A stretch of DNA of 5,226 nt from Acutalibacter sp. (GCA_022801475.1 JAAWSH010000136.1:1-5226), one strand, 5' to 3'; positions 1-5,163 are shown, counted from the stretch's first letter. Notes: a model not told the origin generated them from the sequence alone. Made by a program: numbers and translations.

Positions 1-848
1 GCATGGTTGGTGTCCTGGTACTCGTCCACCATGATGTAGCGGAAGCGGTCCTGGTAATATTCCAGCACGTCGGGGCATTTTTTAAAGAGGCGCACTGTGT
101 TTACCAGCAGGTCGTCAAAATCCATGGCGTCGTTGTTCTCCAGCCTGTGCTGGTAGGCCTTGTAGGCCCTGGCCACCACCTTTAGCCGGAAGTCGTTGCC
201 CGCCTGGTCCTCGAACTCCTCCGGAGAGATCAGGCTGTCCTTTGCCCGGGAGATCTCTCCCAGAATCGCCTTATGGGAGAGGGACTTCTCGTTAATCTCC
301 AGGTCCCGCATCACATCCTTCATCAGCCGGCGGCTGTCGTCGGTATCATAAATGGTAAAGTGGCTGGTGTAGCCCAGCCGGTCCCCGTCCCGGCGGAGCA
401 TTCGAGCGCAGCCAGAGTGGAAGGTGGAGGCGAAAATATCCTCTCCTTCGCTGCCCAGCATGGCGCACAGGCGGTCTTTCAGCTCCCCCGCCGCTTTATT
501 GGTAAAGGTGATGGCCATAATCTTCCAGGGCCGGCAGGCTGAAACCGAAAGCCGCGCCCGGGTAATCTCGGAGAGCTGCCCCCCCTGTAGGTAGTCCTGG
601 CAGGCGGCGGCGTCCTCTTCGGAAAATTCCGGCTGAACAAAGGCATGATTGTAGGCCTTGCCATAGCGCACCAGGTTGGCGATGCGGTTTACCAGCACCG
701 TGGTTTTACCGCTGCCGGCTCCGGCCAAAATCAGCAGGGGCCCGTCCGTCCAAAACACCGCCTCCTGCTGGCGCTGGTTCATACGGGAAAAGTCCTTTTC
801 CAGCACCCTGCGGCGCAGCTCTATGATTTCCTCTTTCTCATATGCCAT
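1..848 (-). CDS. pcrA: UvrD/PcrA-type ATP-dependent DNA helicase, N-terminal part (cut by window edge)
   Basis: Superfamily 1A 3'-5' DNA helicase. The family unwinds DNA in nucleotide excision and mismatch repair and clears proteins from DNA during replication. The ATG at 848 gives 282 codons, open to the left edge. Seen: Q-motif MNQRQQEAV (residues 23-31), Walker A AGAGSGKTT (42-50), motif Ia ITFTNKAA (113-120), a TFHS motif Ib region, DAMDFDDLL, and motif II VDEYQDTN (274-281), which holds the catalytic Asp-Glu. The window ends just after motif II, so motifs III-VI and domain 2 lie outside. About 43 residues (64-106) separate motif I from motif Ia, longer than I recall for B. subtilis PcrA. 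Ribosome site: AGGG about 8 nt upstream of the ATG, with AGAGAGGA at 862-869 further up. A minus-strand promoter lies at 890-918. UvrD versus PcrA cannot be settled from the N-terminus; the symbol follows Gram-positive usage. Confidence 0.93.
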   Translation of the reverse strand, partial: MAYEKEEIIELRRRVLEKDFSRMNQRQQEAVFWTDGPLLILAGAGSGKTTVLVNRIANLVRYGKAYNHAFVQPEFSEEDAAACQDYLQGGQLSEITRARLSVSACRPWKIMAITFTNKAAGELKDRLCAMLGSEGEDIFASTFHSGCARMLRRDGDRLGYTSHFTIYDTDDSRRLMKDVMRDLEINEKSLSHKAILGEISRAKDSLISPEEFEDQAGNDFRLKVVARAYKAYQHRLENNDAMDFDDLLVNTVRLFKKCPDVLEYYQDRFRYIMVDEYQDTNH

Positions 849-889
849 AAGGTTTGCCCTGTCCTCTCTTATAGAATAGTCGCCAGATA

Positions 890-918
890 ATTTTACCATA
901 ATGGGCGGCGAAAGGCAA
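890..918 (-). promoter_or_regulatory. Sigma-A-like promoter for the helicase gene
   Basis: Reading the minus strand: -35 TTGCCT (913-918), a 17-nt spacer, and -10 TAAAAT (890-895). A TGG directly before the -10 resembles an extended -10 element. Transcription would start near 883, leaving a leader of about 35 nt before the ATG at 848. It is divergent from, and does not overlap, the plus-strand promoter at 935-963. Confidence 0.55.
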
Positions 919-934
919 CGGGCGGTGAAAAAAT

Positions 935-963
935 TTGACAAATCCCCCGCTAAGCTTTAGAAT
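935..963 (+). promoter_or_regulatory. Near-consensus sigma-A promoter for the HAD/DUF1836 unit
   Basis: Perfect -35 TTGACA (935-940), exactly 17 nt of spacer, then -10 TAGAAT (958-963). The start point would be near 970. That places the first hairpin (from 975) about five nucleotides from the RNA 5' end and gives a leader of roughly 270 nt before the ATG at 1243. No other equally good plus-strand promoter is visible nearer the gene. Confidence 0.7.
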
Positions 964-974
964 ATAGTTAACGC

Positions 975-1005
975 GGTTCAAAAGAGGCGATACCTCTTTT
1001 GAACC
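975..1005 (+). other. Perfect hairpin 1 (13-bp stem, 5-nt loop)
   Basis: Left arm GGTTCAAAAGAGG (975-987), loop CGATA (988-992), right arm CCTCTTTTGAACC (993-1005). There are no mismatches. It lies about five nucleotides after the predicted transcription start. The next bases are TGGCGG, so it is not an intrinsic terminator. Confidence 0.85.
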
Positions 1006-1007
1006 TG

Positions 1008-1031
1008 GCGGCACGGGTATGCCCGTGCCGC
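1008..1031 (+). other. Perfect hairpin 2 (10-bp stem, 4-nt loop)
   Basis: Left arm GCGGCACGGG (1008-1017), loop TATG (1018-1021), right arm CCCGTGCCGC (1022-1031). A G-U pair between 1007 and 1032 could add one base pair in RNA. It starts only two bases after hairpin 1. The loop contains an ATG (1019-1021). Confidence 0.85.
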
Positions 1032-1035
1032 TCTG

Positions 1036-1065
1036 CTTGAAAATCGGTACATACCGATTTTCAAG
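1036..1065 (+). other. Perfect hairpin 3 (14-bp inverted repeat, 2-nt centre)
   Basis: Left arm CTTGAAAATCGGTA (1036-1049), centre CA, right arm TACCGATTTTCAAG (1052-1065), no mismatches. In RNA the last A-U pair would open to give loop ACAU on a 13-bp stem. The following TGCGTTTAC is not a terminator tract. Like hairpin 1, its tip has GG, two or three bases, then ATACC. Confidence 0.85.
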
Positions 1066-1242
1066 TGCGTTTACTATAAAAGAAAACCGGAAACAGGCGG
1101 GCCAAAAAAGTTTCGCCGCGCCGCCTGGCGGTTGGGCCGGCGCTTAACCAACCCTTTACCTGGCTTTGCCAAGCAAAGAGGGCCAGGGCCCTTGTAATGC
1201 CCCCCTTTGCTATCGTCTAAAAACCAAGAAAGGACCACCCCC

Positions 1243-1941
1243 ATGGAAAAACTAAAACATATCAAAGGCGTCTTTTTCGACCTGGGCGGCACCCTGTTGT
1301 ATCCGCCCTCGGGCAGCTGGATGTTCTCGGAGCTGGCCTACCGCTATTTCCCCCGGGAAGCCCTGGGCAGCCCCCAGGCAGCCTCTATGATGGAGGAGGC
1401 CAGCCGGGCGCTGCACAGCGACCACCTGCTGACCAGTCTGGACGAGGAATATCAGCGCTTTCTGCAATACTACACTACGGTGGCAAAGGGGCTGGGCCTA
1501 TCCCTAACCCAAGAAGAGCTTGGCCTGGTGACCCGGGATAAGTTGGACAAGAAGGGAAATTACCGGCTTTTTGACGATACCAAAGCCACCCTGGAGGCCC
1601 TGGAGGGCAGGTACCGGCTGGGCATTATTTCGGACACCTGGCCCTCCATTGTGCCCCAGCTGGAATCTATGGATATTTTGCGGTACTTTGACTGCGCCAC
1701 CTACAGCTTTGCCCTGGGAACCCTGAAGCCGGACCCCAGGATGTATGAGGCCGCCCTAGAAAAAATGGGCCTGCCCGCTGAAGAAACCCTCTTTGTGGAC
1801 GACCTGTCCAAAAATCTGGAAGGCGCCCGGGCCGCGGGCATTCATCCTGTGCTGATACGGGCTCTGCCGGGCGCCCAAGTGGCCCCGGAGGGCGTTCCTG
1901 TAATCGAAACCATCTCCGGCCTGCTGGACCTGCTGGACTGA
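1243..1941 (+). CDS. HAD-superfamily hydrolase, DLGGT variant
   Basis: 232-residue haloacid-dehalogenase-like protein, probably a soluble cytoplasmic phosphatase or hydrolase acting through an aspartyl-phosphate. Seen: motif I FFDLGGTLL with nucleophile Asp13; an all-helical cap of about residues 27-105; motif II Ser130 in GIISDTW; motif III Lys162 in GTLKPDP; motif IV Asp186-Asp187 in LFVDDLSKN, followed by a Rossmann-type GARAAGIHPVLI. The length is typical of subfamily I with a C1 cap. Odd point: the usual second Asp of DxDxT, the general acid/base in phosphatases, is Gly15. The start is the ATG at 1243, with AAAGGA (1229-1234) 8 nt upstream; an in-frame TTG at 1207 would place this ribosome site inside the coding region. 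The DUF1836 gene follows 14 nt downstream and is probably co-transcribed. The substrate cannot be predicted. Confidence 0.93.
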   Translation: MEKLKHIKGVFFDLGGTLLYPPSGSWMFSELAYRYFPREALGSPQAASMMEEASRALHSDHLLTSLDEEYQRFLQYYTTVAKGLGLSLTQEELGLVTRDKLDKKGNYRLFDDTKATLEALEGRYRLGIISDTWPSIVPQLESMDILRYFDCATYSFALGTLKPDPRMYEAALEKMGLPAEETLFVDDLSKNLEGARAAGIHPVLIRALPGAQVAPEGVPVIETISGLLDLLD

Positions 1942-1955
1942 AAGGGGGAAACACA

Positions 1956-2486
1956 TTGGATGCCAACGAAAGGATTATCCACTGGGCGGAAGAAGGGGCC
2001 CGCCTGTCTCCCCCAGACTGGGAACATCTGCCCACCATCCCCCTGTATGTGGACCAAGTGCTCTTATATCTGCGGGATAGTCTGCACCTTTTTGAACGGG
2101 ACGAGGATGATCTTCTTTTGACCAACTCCATGATCAATAACTATGTAAAGACCGGCGTGCTGGCTCACCCAGAAAAGAAAAAATACAGCCGCCAACACCT
2201 AGCGGCACTTATAACCATCTGTATGCTGAAACAGGTGCTGGCCCTACAGGATATTGTCACCCTGCTGGACGGCGAAGACCTGGGACCCGAGCTGTATGAG
2301 CTTTTCCTCTCTGCCCACACCGGCGCGGTGCGGGAAACCTGCCAAGAGCTGGCCCAGCGCTGCCAGGCTGGAGAAAGCCCCCGGCGGCAGGCCCTGCGCC
2401 TGGCGGCAGAGGCCAACGCAAAACGGGCCGCGGCAGAGCGCATTCTGTGTGAGCTGGCCAAGGAGAAGCAGCCGGAAAAGAAATAG
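1956..2486 (+). CDS. DUF1836 domain protein, MerR-like putative regulator
   Basis: 176 residues. Residues about 24-125 match the DUF1836 pattern as I know it: LPTIPLYVDQVLLYL (25-39), then LTNSMINNYVKTGVL (55-69) and KKKYSRQHLAALITICMLKQ (74-93), resembling a MerR-type winged helix-turn-helix. B. subtilis YkrK, a repressor of htpX, is a member of this family as I recall. A DNA-binding role is therefore likely; the target is unknown. The tail (about 145-176) is Ala/Lys/Glu-rich and helical. The start is a TTG at 1956 preceded by a strong AAAGGGGGAA (1941-1950); the nearby ATG at 1960 is in another frame. It is the second gene of the HAD unit, and the terminator at 2499-2545 follows the stop by 12 nt. 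Autoregulation of the promoter at 935-963 is possible but not shown. Confidence 0.92.
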   Translation: MDANERIIHWAEEGARLSPPDWEHLPTIPLYVDQVLLYLRDSLHLFERDEDDLLLTNSMINNYVKTGVLAHPEKKKYSRQHLAALITICMLKQVLALQDIVTLLDGEDLGPELYELFLSAHTGAVRETCQELAQRCQAGESPRRQALRLAAEANAKRAAAERILCELAKEKQPEKK

Positions 2487-2490
2487 CCCG

Positions 2491-2545
2491 AAAAAAATGC
2501 CGGGGCCCCGATCAATGGATGATGCGGGGCCCGGCTTTTTGTTTT
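2491..2545. terminator. Bidirectional intrinsic terminator between convergent genes
   Basis: Stem GCCGGGGCCCCG (2499-2510) pairs with CGGGGCCCGGC (2525-2535), with one bulged G and a 14-nt loop. On the plus strand TTTTTGTTTT follows (2536-2545), ending the DUF1836 transcript. On the minus strand the A run at 2491-2497 reads as seven T's after the stem, ending the small Cys-protein transcript, whose stop lies at 2552-2554. One element thus serves both convergent units. Confidence 0.9.
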
Positions 2546-2551
2546 CTTGTC

Positions 2552-2776
2552 TTATAGCTTAAAGTCCTCTGGGTCAAAGTCCCTGGTGCGCAGAGGCGGC
2601 GCTGGGAGGGGCTCCCGCTTTAAAGGGTCGTACAGGTACGCCTTGCAGCGGGCTGCCTCTGTCTTTTTATGCAGCGTGCACGCCGGGTTGCCCGCTGGCC
2701 CGCCATTGTACGTGCAGTACTGGCAGTCCGGAGGAATCTCCCCGCCAAACAGAGGGGCTTTTTTCTTTTTGAACAT
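2552..2776 (-). CDS. Small four-cysteine clostridial protein, function unknown
   Basis: 74 residues, no signal peptide or membrane segment. A basic start (MFKKKK) is followed by four cysteines: Cys18-x2-Cys21, Cys33 and Cys44. The order resembles a small zinc-binding or rubredoxin-knuckle-like fold. The segment CKAYLYDPLKREP (44-56) recalls small hypothetical proteins common in clostridia that carry a C..C...C....C pattern followed by YDPLKR; this is from memory. The tail is acidic (FDPEDFKL). Chosen start: ATG at 2776, with GAGGTG 6 nt upstream. An in-frame TTG at 2809 would add 11 residues but would put that ribosome site inside the gene. It is monocistronic and converges on the DUF1836 gene through the shared terminator. 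Metal binding is inference; no function is assigned. Confidence 0.82.
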   Translation of the reverse strand: MFKKKKAPLFGGEIPPDCQYCTYNGGPAGNPACTLHKKTEAARCKAYLYDPLKREPLPAPPLRTRDFDPEDFKL

Positions 2777-2988
2777 CTTTTTCACCTCATGATAACTTCT
2801 TTTACTCAATCAAAAAGCGGAAAACCGGCGCAGCATGCCGTGGGGCTTTCGCGGGATGACCGCGCACCAATGGAACCTGGCAAGCCACCGAGCCGGCAAA
2901 CGAGCCGCTTTGGGCCAAAAGCCGTCTCCACTGAACCTGGTCCCATGGGACTGTGATGATGCAAGCCGCGCAAAAGCTCCCTGCCTTT
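2777..2988. other. Non-coding gap between the Cys-protein and the Xre/membrane operon
   Basis: 212 bases with no supportable gene. Small structures only: a 12-bp palindrome GTCCCATGGGAC (2940-2951); CGCGG/CCGCG around a 5-nt loop near 2850-2865; and GAACCTGG occurring twice, ending at 2880 and 2940. No clear terminator follows the membrane gene (stop 2989-2991). No clear promoter precedes the Cys-protein gene, so that gene may be read from a weak promoter here or by read-through. Confidence 0.5.
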
Positions 2989-3444
2989 TTACAGGCGGCT
3001 GTACACCAGGTATGCTCCGGCCTTTAGCAAAACGGCCGCTGCCAGGGCTGCCAGGGACATATAAAACGCCGGCATATTATACAGCGCTGTAGCCGTGGTG
3101 GTGAACAAAAGGAACAGCAAAAGTACATCCACCACCAGCCCGCCGCTTTTGTCGTGAAGGTACTGCCTGCGCTCGTCCTGTTCTTCCAGCATCTTCTCTT
3201 CCAGCAGAAGCCGGTTTTTCAGCAGGGCCTTATTATGATGGATGCGAACGCCCACCCAGACCATCCCGCCAAAATAAATGACCCGGTACGTCAGGTTTGC
3301 AAGGTCTGTCATCATCCGGCTGTCGCCCCCGCCGGTTTGGCCCACTACCACCATAAAGGCCAGCATCAGCGCCAGAAGCAGCCAAAGGGCCCGGTTCCGC
3401 CACCGGATCTTTTCCGTATAGGTCGTGCTTTTCCTCTCTTTCAT
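2989..3444 (-). CDS. Four-helix integral membrane protein downstream of a Xre regulator
   Basis: 151 residues; I do not recognise a named family with certainty. Four hydrophobic segments: about 19-36, 51-67, 102-122 and 125-148. Helices 2 and 3 are separated by a charged, helical, probably cytoplasmic stretch (69-100) rich in Lys, Glu and Leu and ending DERRQYLHDKSGG. A DERxxxIxxK-like motif next to a membrane segment recalls DUF2178-type proteins that often sit beside Xre regulators; this is recollection, not a match I can test. Chosen start: ATG at 3444, with AAAGGGGAA about 7 nt upstream. Longer in-frame starts would overlap the Xre gene. It lies 37 nt after the Xre stop, with a GNRA-type hairpin in the junction, so it is the second gene of that operon. 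Confidence 0.82.
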   Translation of the reverse strand: MKERKSTTYTEKIRWRNRALWLLLALMLAFMVVVGQTGGGDSRMMTDLANLTYRVIYFGGMVWVGVRIHHNKALLKNRLLLEEKMLEEQDERRQYLHDKSGGLVVDVLLLFLLFTTTATALYNMPAFYMSLAALAAAVLLKAGAYLVYSRL

Positions 3445-3462
3445 AGCTGCGTTCCCCTTTCC

Positions 3463-3483
3463 AGAGCCCGCTTTCGCGGCTCT
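3463..3483 (-). other. GAAA-loop hairpin in the Xre/membrane gene junction
   Basis: On the minus strand AGAGCCGC, tetraloop GAAA, then GCGGGCTCT, an 8-bp stem with one bulged G. It overlaps the first two bases of the Xre stop codon (TAG, 3482-3484) and ends just before the AAAGGGGAA ribosome site of the membrane gene. There is no T run, so it is not an intrinsic terminator. It could set relative expression by mRNA processing or stability. Confidence 0.6.
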
Positions 3484-3736
3484 ATTTCTTTTCCCGTTCC
3501 AGGCGGTCATTTTCCAGCAGCAAGTTCTCCTTTAAGCAGCAGACGTCCTCTATGGTGGCGCCAAAAACCTGGGCCAGCCGGTAGGCAAGCATCAGCGAGG
3601 GGCTGTACTGGCCCTTCTCAATAGAAATGATGGTTCGAGCAGACACATGCACCTGCTGGGCCAGCTGCTGCTGGGTTAACCCCCCAGCGGTGCGCAGCTC
3701 TTTTACGCGGTTTTTGATCTTCACCACCCCTTTCAT
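3482..3736 (-). CDS. Xre/Cro-CI family transcriptional regulator
   Basis: 84 residues, essentially one HTH_3 domain. The core spans about residues 8-66: NRVKELRTAGG, recognition region LTQQQLAQQVHVSARTIISI (20-39) continuing into EKGQYSPS, then LAYRLAQVFGATIEDV. A short charged tail (70-84) ends EREKK. It is a DNA-binding protein, probably dimeric. It resembles small regulators paired with membrane proteins in Firmicutes. ATG at 3736 with AGGAAG about 10 nt upstream. The conserved domain begins only at residue 8, and AAAGGGG within codons 2-3 could serve a GTG at codon 4 or 5, so the exact start is uncertain. First gene of a two-gene operon with its own promoter at 3767-3794. Confidence 0.92.
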   Translation of the reverse strand: MKGVVKIKNRVKELRTAGGLTQQQLAQQVHVSARTIISIEKGQYSPSLMLAYRLAQVFGATIEDVCCLKENLLLENDRLEREKK

Positions 3737-3741
3737 ATGAA

Positions 3742-3753
3742 GCTCGCTTCCTG
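3742..3753. promoter_or_regulatory. Small inverted repeat over the Xre ribosome site
   Basis: GAAGC (minus-strand order), centre GA, then GCTTC: a 5-bp inverted repeat that covers the AGGAAG ribosome site of the Xre gene and lies just downstream of its promoter. It could be an operator half-site pair for autoregulation or a hairpin hiding the ribosome site. It is short, so chance is possible. Confidence 0.3.
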
Positions 3754-3766
3754 TGAAGTTTACTTT

Positions 3767-3794
3767 ATGTTACCATGTTTTCCGGGGTTTGTCA
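3767..3794 (-). promoter_or_regulatory. Sigma-A-like promoter for the Xre/membrane operon
   Basis: Minus strand: perfect -35 TTGACA (3789-3794), a 16-nt spacer, and -10 TAACAT (3767-3772). Start near 3760, giving a leader of about 24 nt. It separates this operon from the upstream ylbJ-like gene, which ends at 3862, even though I see no clear terminator between them. Confidence 0.68.
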
Positions 3795-3861
3795 AGGGTT
3801 TTTTTCCAAGGCTTTTTGAGAAGAGAAAGCCCCTGTGCCGCCGGGAACCACACCGTGCTAC

Positions 3862-4992
3862 TCATTTATTTTGCGTCTCCTTCCGGCCCAGCATCAGTAA
3901 AAACGCTCCGCACATCAGCAGCACCGAAGCGCCCCCTGCCGCTGTTCCCGAGAATGCCCGCACCCCCTGGGCCCCGGCCGGAGCCCAGGCAGCCAAAGCC
4001 CCGCGGGGCAAAAAGGTCTGAAGCAGCAGGCAGCACCCTGCTGAAAGCAGGCCGTGCATCAACCGGAACAAAAAGTACTTCCAACGTTTTACCGGCAGTT
4101 GAGGGAAAAACGCGAACACCTGCATGTGCACGCAAAGCCCCCCAAACCCCAGCCCAAAGGCATAGAGCGCCGGCCCCGCCCCTGCCTGGAGCGCGTCGCC
4201 CACGCCGCCGGTGACTTCCAGCCCAAAAGACACCACGGCCCCCCACTGGAAGGGGCTTAGTCCCCCTATGCGGCTGAACTGCCGCACCAGAAAACCATAA
4301 ACTCCGCTGCCGTGGAGCAGTGCGGTAAAACCGGAAAACAGCACCACACACGCGCACATCAAAAGCACACTGCGGGCCCCTTCATTGACCGAGCGTATCA
4401 GCGCGCCTCCCACCGGGGCCTCCTCCCGGAGAATCTCCTCCTCCGGCCGGGGGGCTTTCCATGTTGTCAGAACCCCCAGCAGAATCCCTGTCAGCGTAAC
4501 CGAGACAAACAACAGCAGCCCCAGCCGTCCACTGCCCAGCATCCCCCAACCCAAAAAGGTGATGACAAAGGCTACCCCGGGGTTTACACAGAATAGCAGC
4601 ATCCGCCCGGCCTGCTCCTGGGTGATACGGCCCCGCTCCAGCAAAAGAGAGACCCCCCGGGCCCCGGCGGGGTAGCCCCCCAGAAAGCTCATGAGCACCG
4701 GCGCGGCACAGTGGCCGGGCAGGCGGAACAACTTCCGGGTAAGCCCCCCCAGAGGACCACCCAGGGCAGCGGCGGCCGGGGAAACCACCGCAAAGCTGGA
4801 GAGCACCATAAAGGGGAACAACGAGGGGGTCAATACCGTTAAGCATTGACTGATACTAGCCGCCACGCTTTGGCGTACTTGCTGGGGATAGCGCAGCAGA
4901 GCCAGAAGGACCGTTAAAAACCCCAGGGCACATAGGCCCGCCCGAAAGCTGGGCAGGGCTGGCAGATATTTCCGGCGTTCCAAAAGAACCAC
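3862..4992 (-). CDS. ylbJ: YlbJ-like sporulation integral membrane protein (nucleoside-recognition/Gate fold)
   Basis: 376 residues, strongly hydrophobic, eight or more membrane segments (for example 18-34, 52-70, 132-150, 156-176, 205-226, 275-297, 307-328, 352-369). Motifs typical of YlbJ: LTPSLFPFMVLS (54-65), SFLGGYPAGARG (102-113) followed by a Leu/Arg helix and TQEQAGRMLLFCVNPG (124-139), FGLEVTGGV (256-264) and HMQVFAF (289-295). B. subtilis YlbJ, about 400 residues, is needed for spore formation and is sigma-E controlled; related proteins have been linked to dipicolinate movement. The window gene is slightly shorter, within family range. Start: GTG at 4992, the furthest in-frame start after an upstream stop. 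AAAGG lies only 2 nt before it and suits the TTG at 4983 (11 nt) about equally, so the start is uncertain by three codons. It stands alone, with no visible terminator before the Xre operon. Confidence 0.85.
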   Translation of the reverse strand: MVLLERRKYLPALPSFRAGLCALGFLTVLLALLRYPQQVRQSVAASISQCLTVLTPSLFPFMVLSSFAVVSPAAAALGGPLGGLTRKLFRLPGHCAAPVLMSFLGGYPAGARGVSLLLERGRITQEQAGRMLLFCVNPGVAFVITFLGWGMLGSGRLGLLLFVSVTLTGILLGVLTTWKAPRPEEEILREEAPVGGALIRSVNEGARSVLLMCACVVLFSGFTALLHGSGVYGFLVRQFSRIGGLSPFQWGAVVSFGLEVTGGVGDALQAGAGPALYAFGLGFGGLCVHMQVFAFFPQLPVKRWKYFLFRLMHGLLSAGCCLLLQTFLPRGALAAWAPAGAQGVRAFSGTAAGGASVLLMCGAFLLMLGRKETQNK

Positions 4993-5014
4993 GACCTTTC
5001 GCCATAATAATGCC

Positions 5015-5043
5015 AGTATATGAGCCCAGGAGGTGATACATTC
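5015..5043 (-). promoter_or_regulatory. Candidate sigma-E (sporulation) promoter for the ylbJ-like gene
   Basis: Minus strand: GAATGTA (5037-5043), 14-nt spacer, CATATACT (5015-5022). I compared these with a remembered sigma-E consensus of KMATATT and CATACANT. The -10 matches six of seven defined positions and the -35 five of seven. Start near 5008, about 16 nt before the GTG. Known ylbJ control by sigma-E makes this plausible, but the match is imperfect. Confidence 0.4.
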
Positions 5044-5163
5044 TGGGGACCGCGCATATTACTTACACAGGGCGGCTAGGCCTTGACGCCGTGGCCGGCA
5101 GACTTGACAGACGCTTCCCACAGCGCTTTTCGTTTTATTTCCTCTGTTCTTGGCCAGCGTCTC

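Larger units (their letters stand above)
970..1242 (+). promoter_or_regulatory. Long structured 5' leader of the HAD/DUF1836 unit, function unknown
   Basis: About 270 nt between the predicted start point and the HAD start codon. It opens with three perfect hairpins (975-1065, listed separately). Next comes an A-rich linker (1066-1100) and a G+C-rich stretch. A fourth hairpin follows at 1159-1187: CCTGGC plus TTTGC, loop CAA, then GCAAA, a 4-nt bulge GAGG, and GCCAGG. None of the hairpins is followed by a T run, so I see no intrinsic terminator. I do not recognise a T-box, SAM, cobalamin, TPP, FMN, lysine or glycine riboswitch signature. It could be a cis-regulatory RNA, an mRNA-stabilising 5' structure, a separate small RNA, or a dispersed intergenic element. 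That it is transcribed is inferred from the promoter. Confidence 0.45.

Noticed and set aside
975..1065. Hairpins 1-3 as intrinsic terminators
   Set aside because: None is followed by a T run; the downstream bases are TGGCGG, TCTGC and TGCGTTTAC.
1074..1292. 72-codon minus-strand open frame across the HAD leader and start
   Set aside because: No ribosome site, no domain, and it overlaps the HAD start codon and structured leader.
1667..2137. 156-codon minus-strand open frame
   Set aside because: It lies opposite the HAD and DUF1836 genes, has low-complexity Arg/Ser/Pro content and no domain; a shadow of high G+C coding sequence.
2930..2990. Cobalamin-riboswitch-like text (ACTGTGATGATGC then CCTGCC) on the plus strand
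   Set aside because: The other conserved blocks, such as the GGTG-AA-TCC region and GCCACTG, are missing, and no plus-strand gene follows.
3154..3624. 156-codon plus-strand open frame
   Set aside because: Antisense to the Xre/membrane operon, whose genes have promoters, ribosome sites and a recognisable HTH; composition is not protein-like.
3753..4214. 153-codon plus-strand open frame
   Set aside because: Pro/Arg/Ala-rich and antisense to the ylbJ-like gene and the Xre promoter; no motif.
4382..4846. 154-codon minus-strand open frame in another frame of the ylbJ-like gene
   Set aside because: Gly/Arg/Ala-rich shadow; the ylbJ frame carries the conserved motifs and membrane segments.
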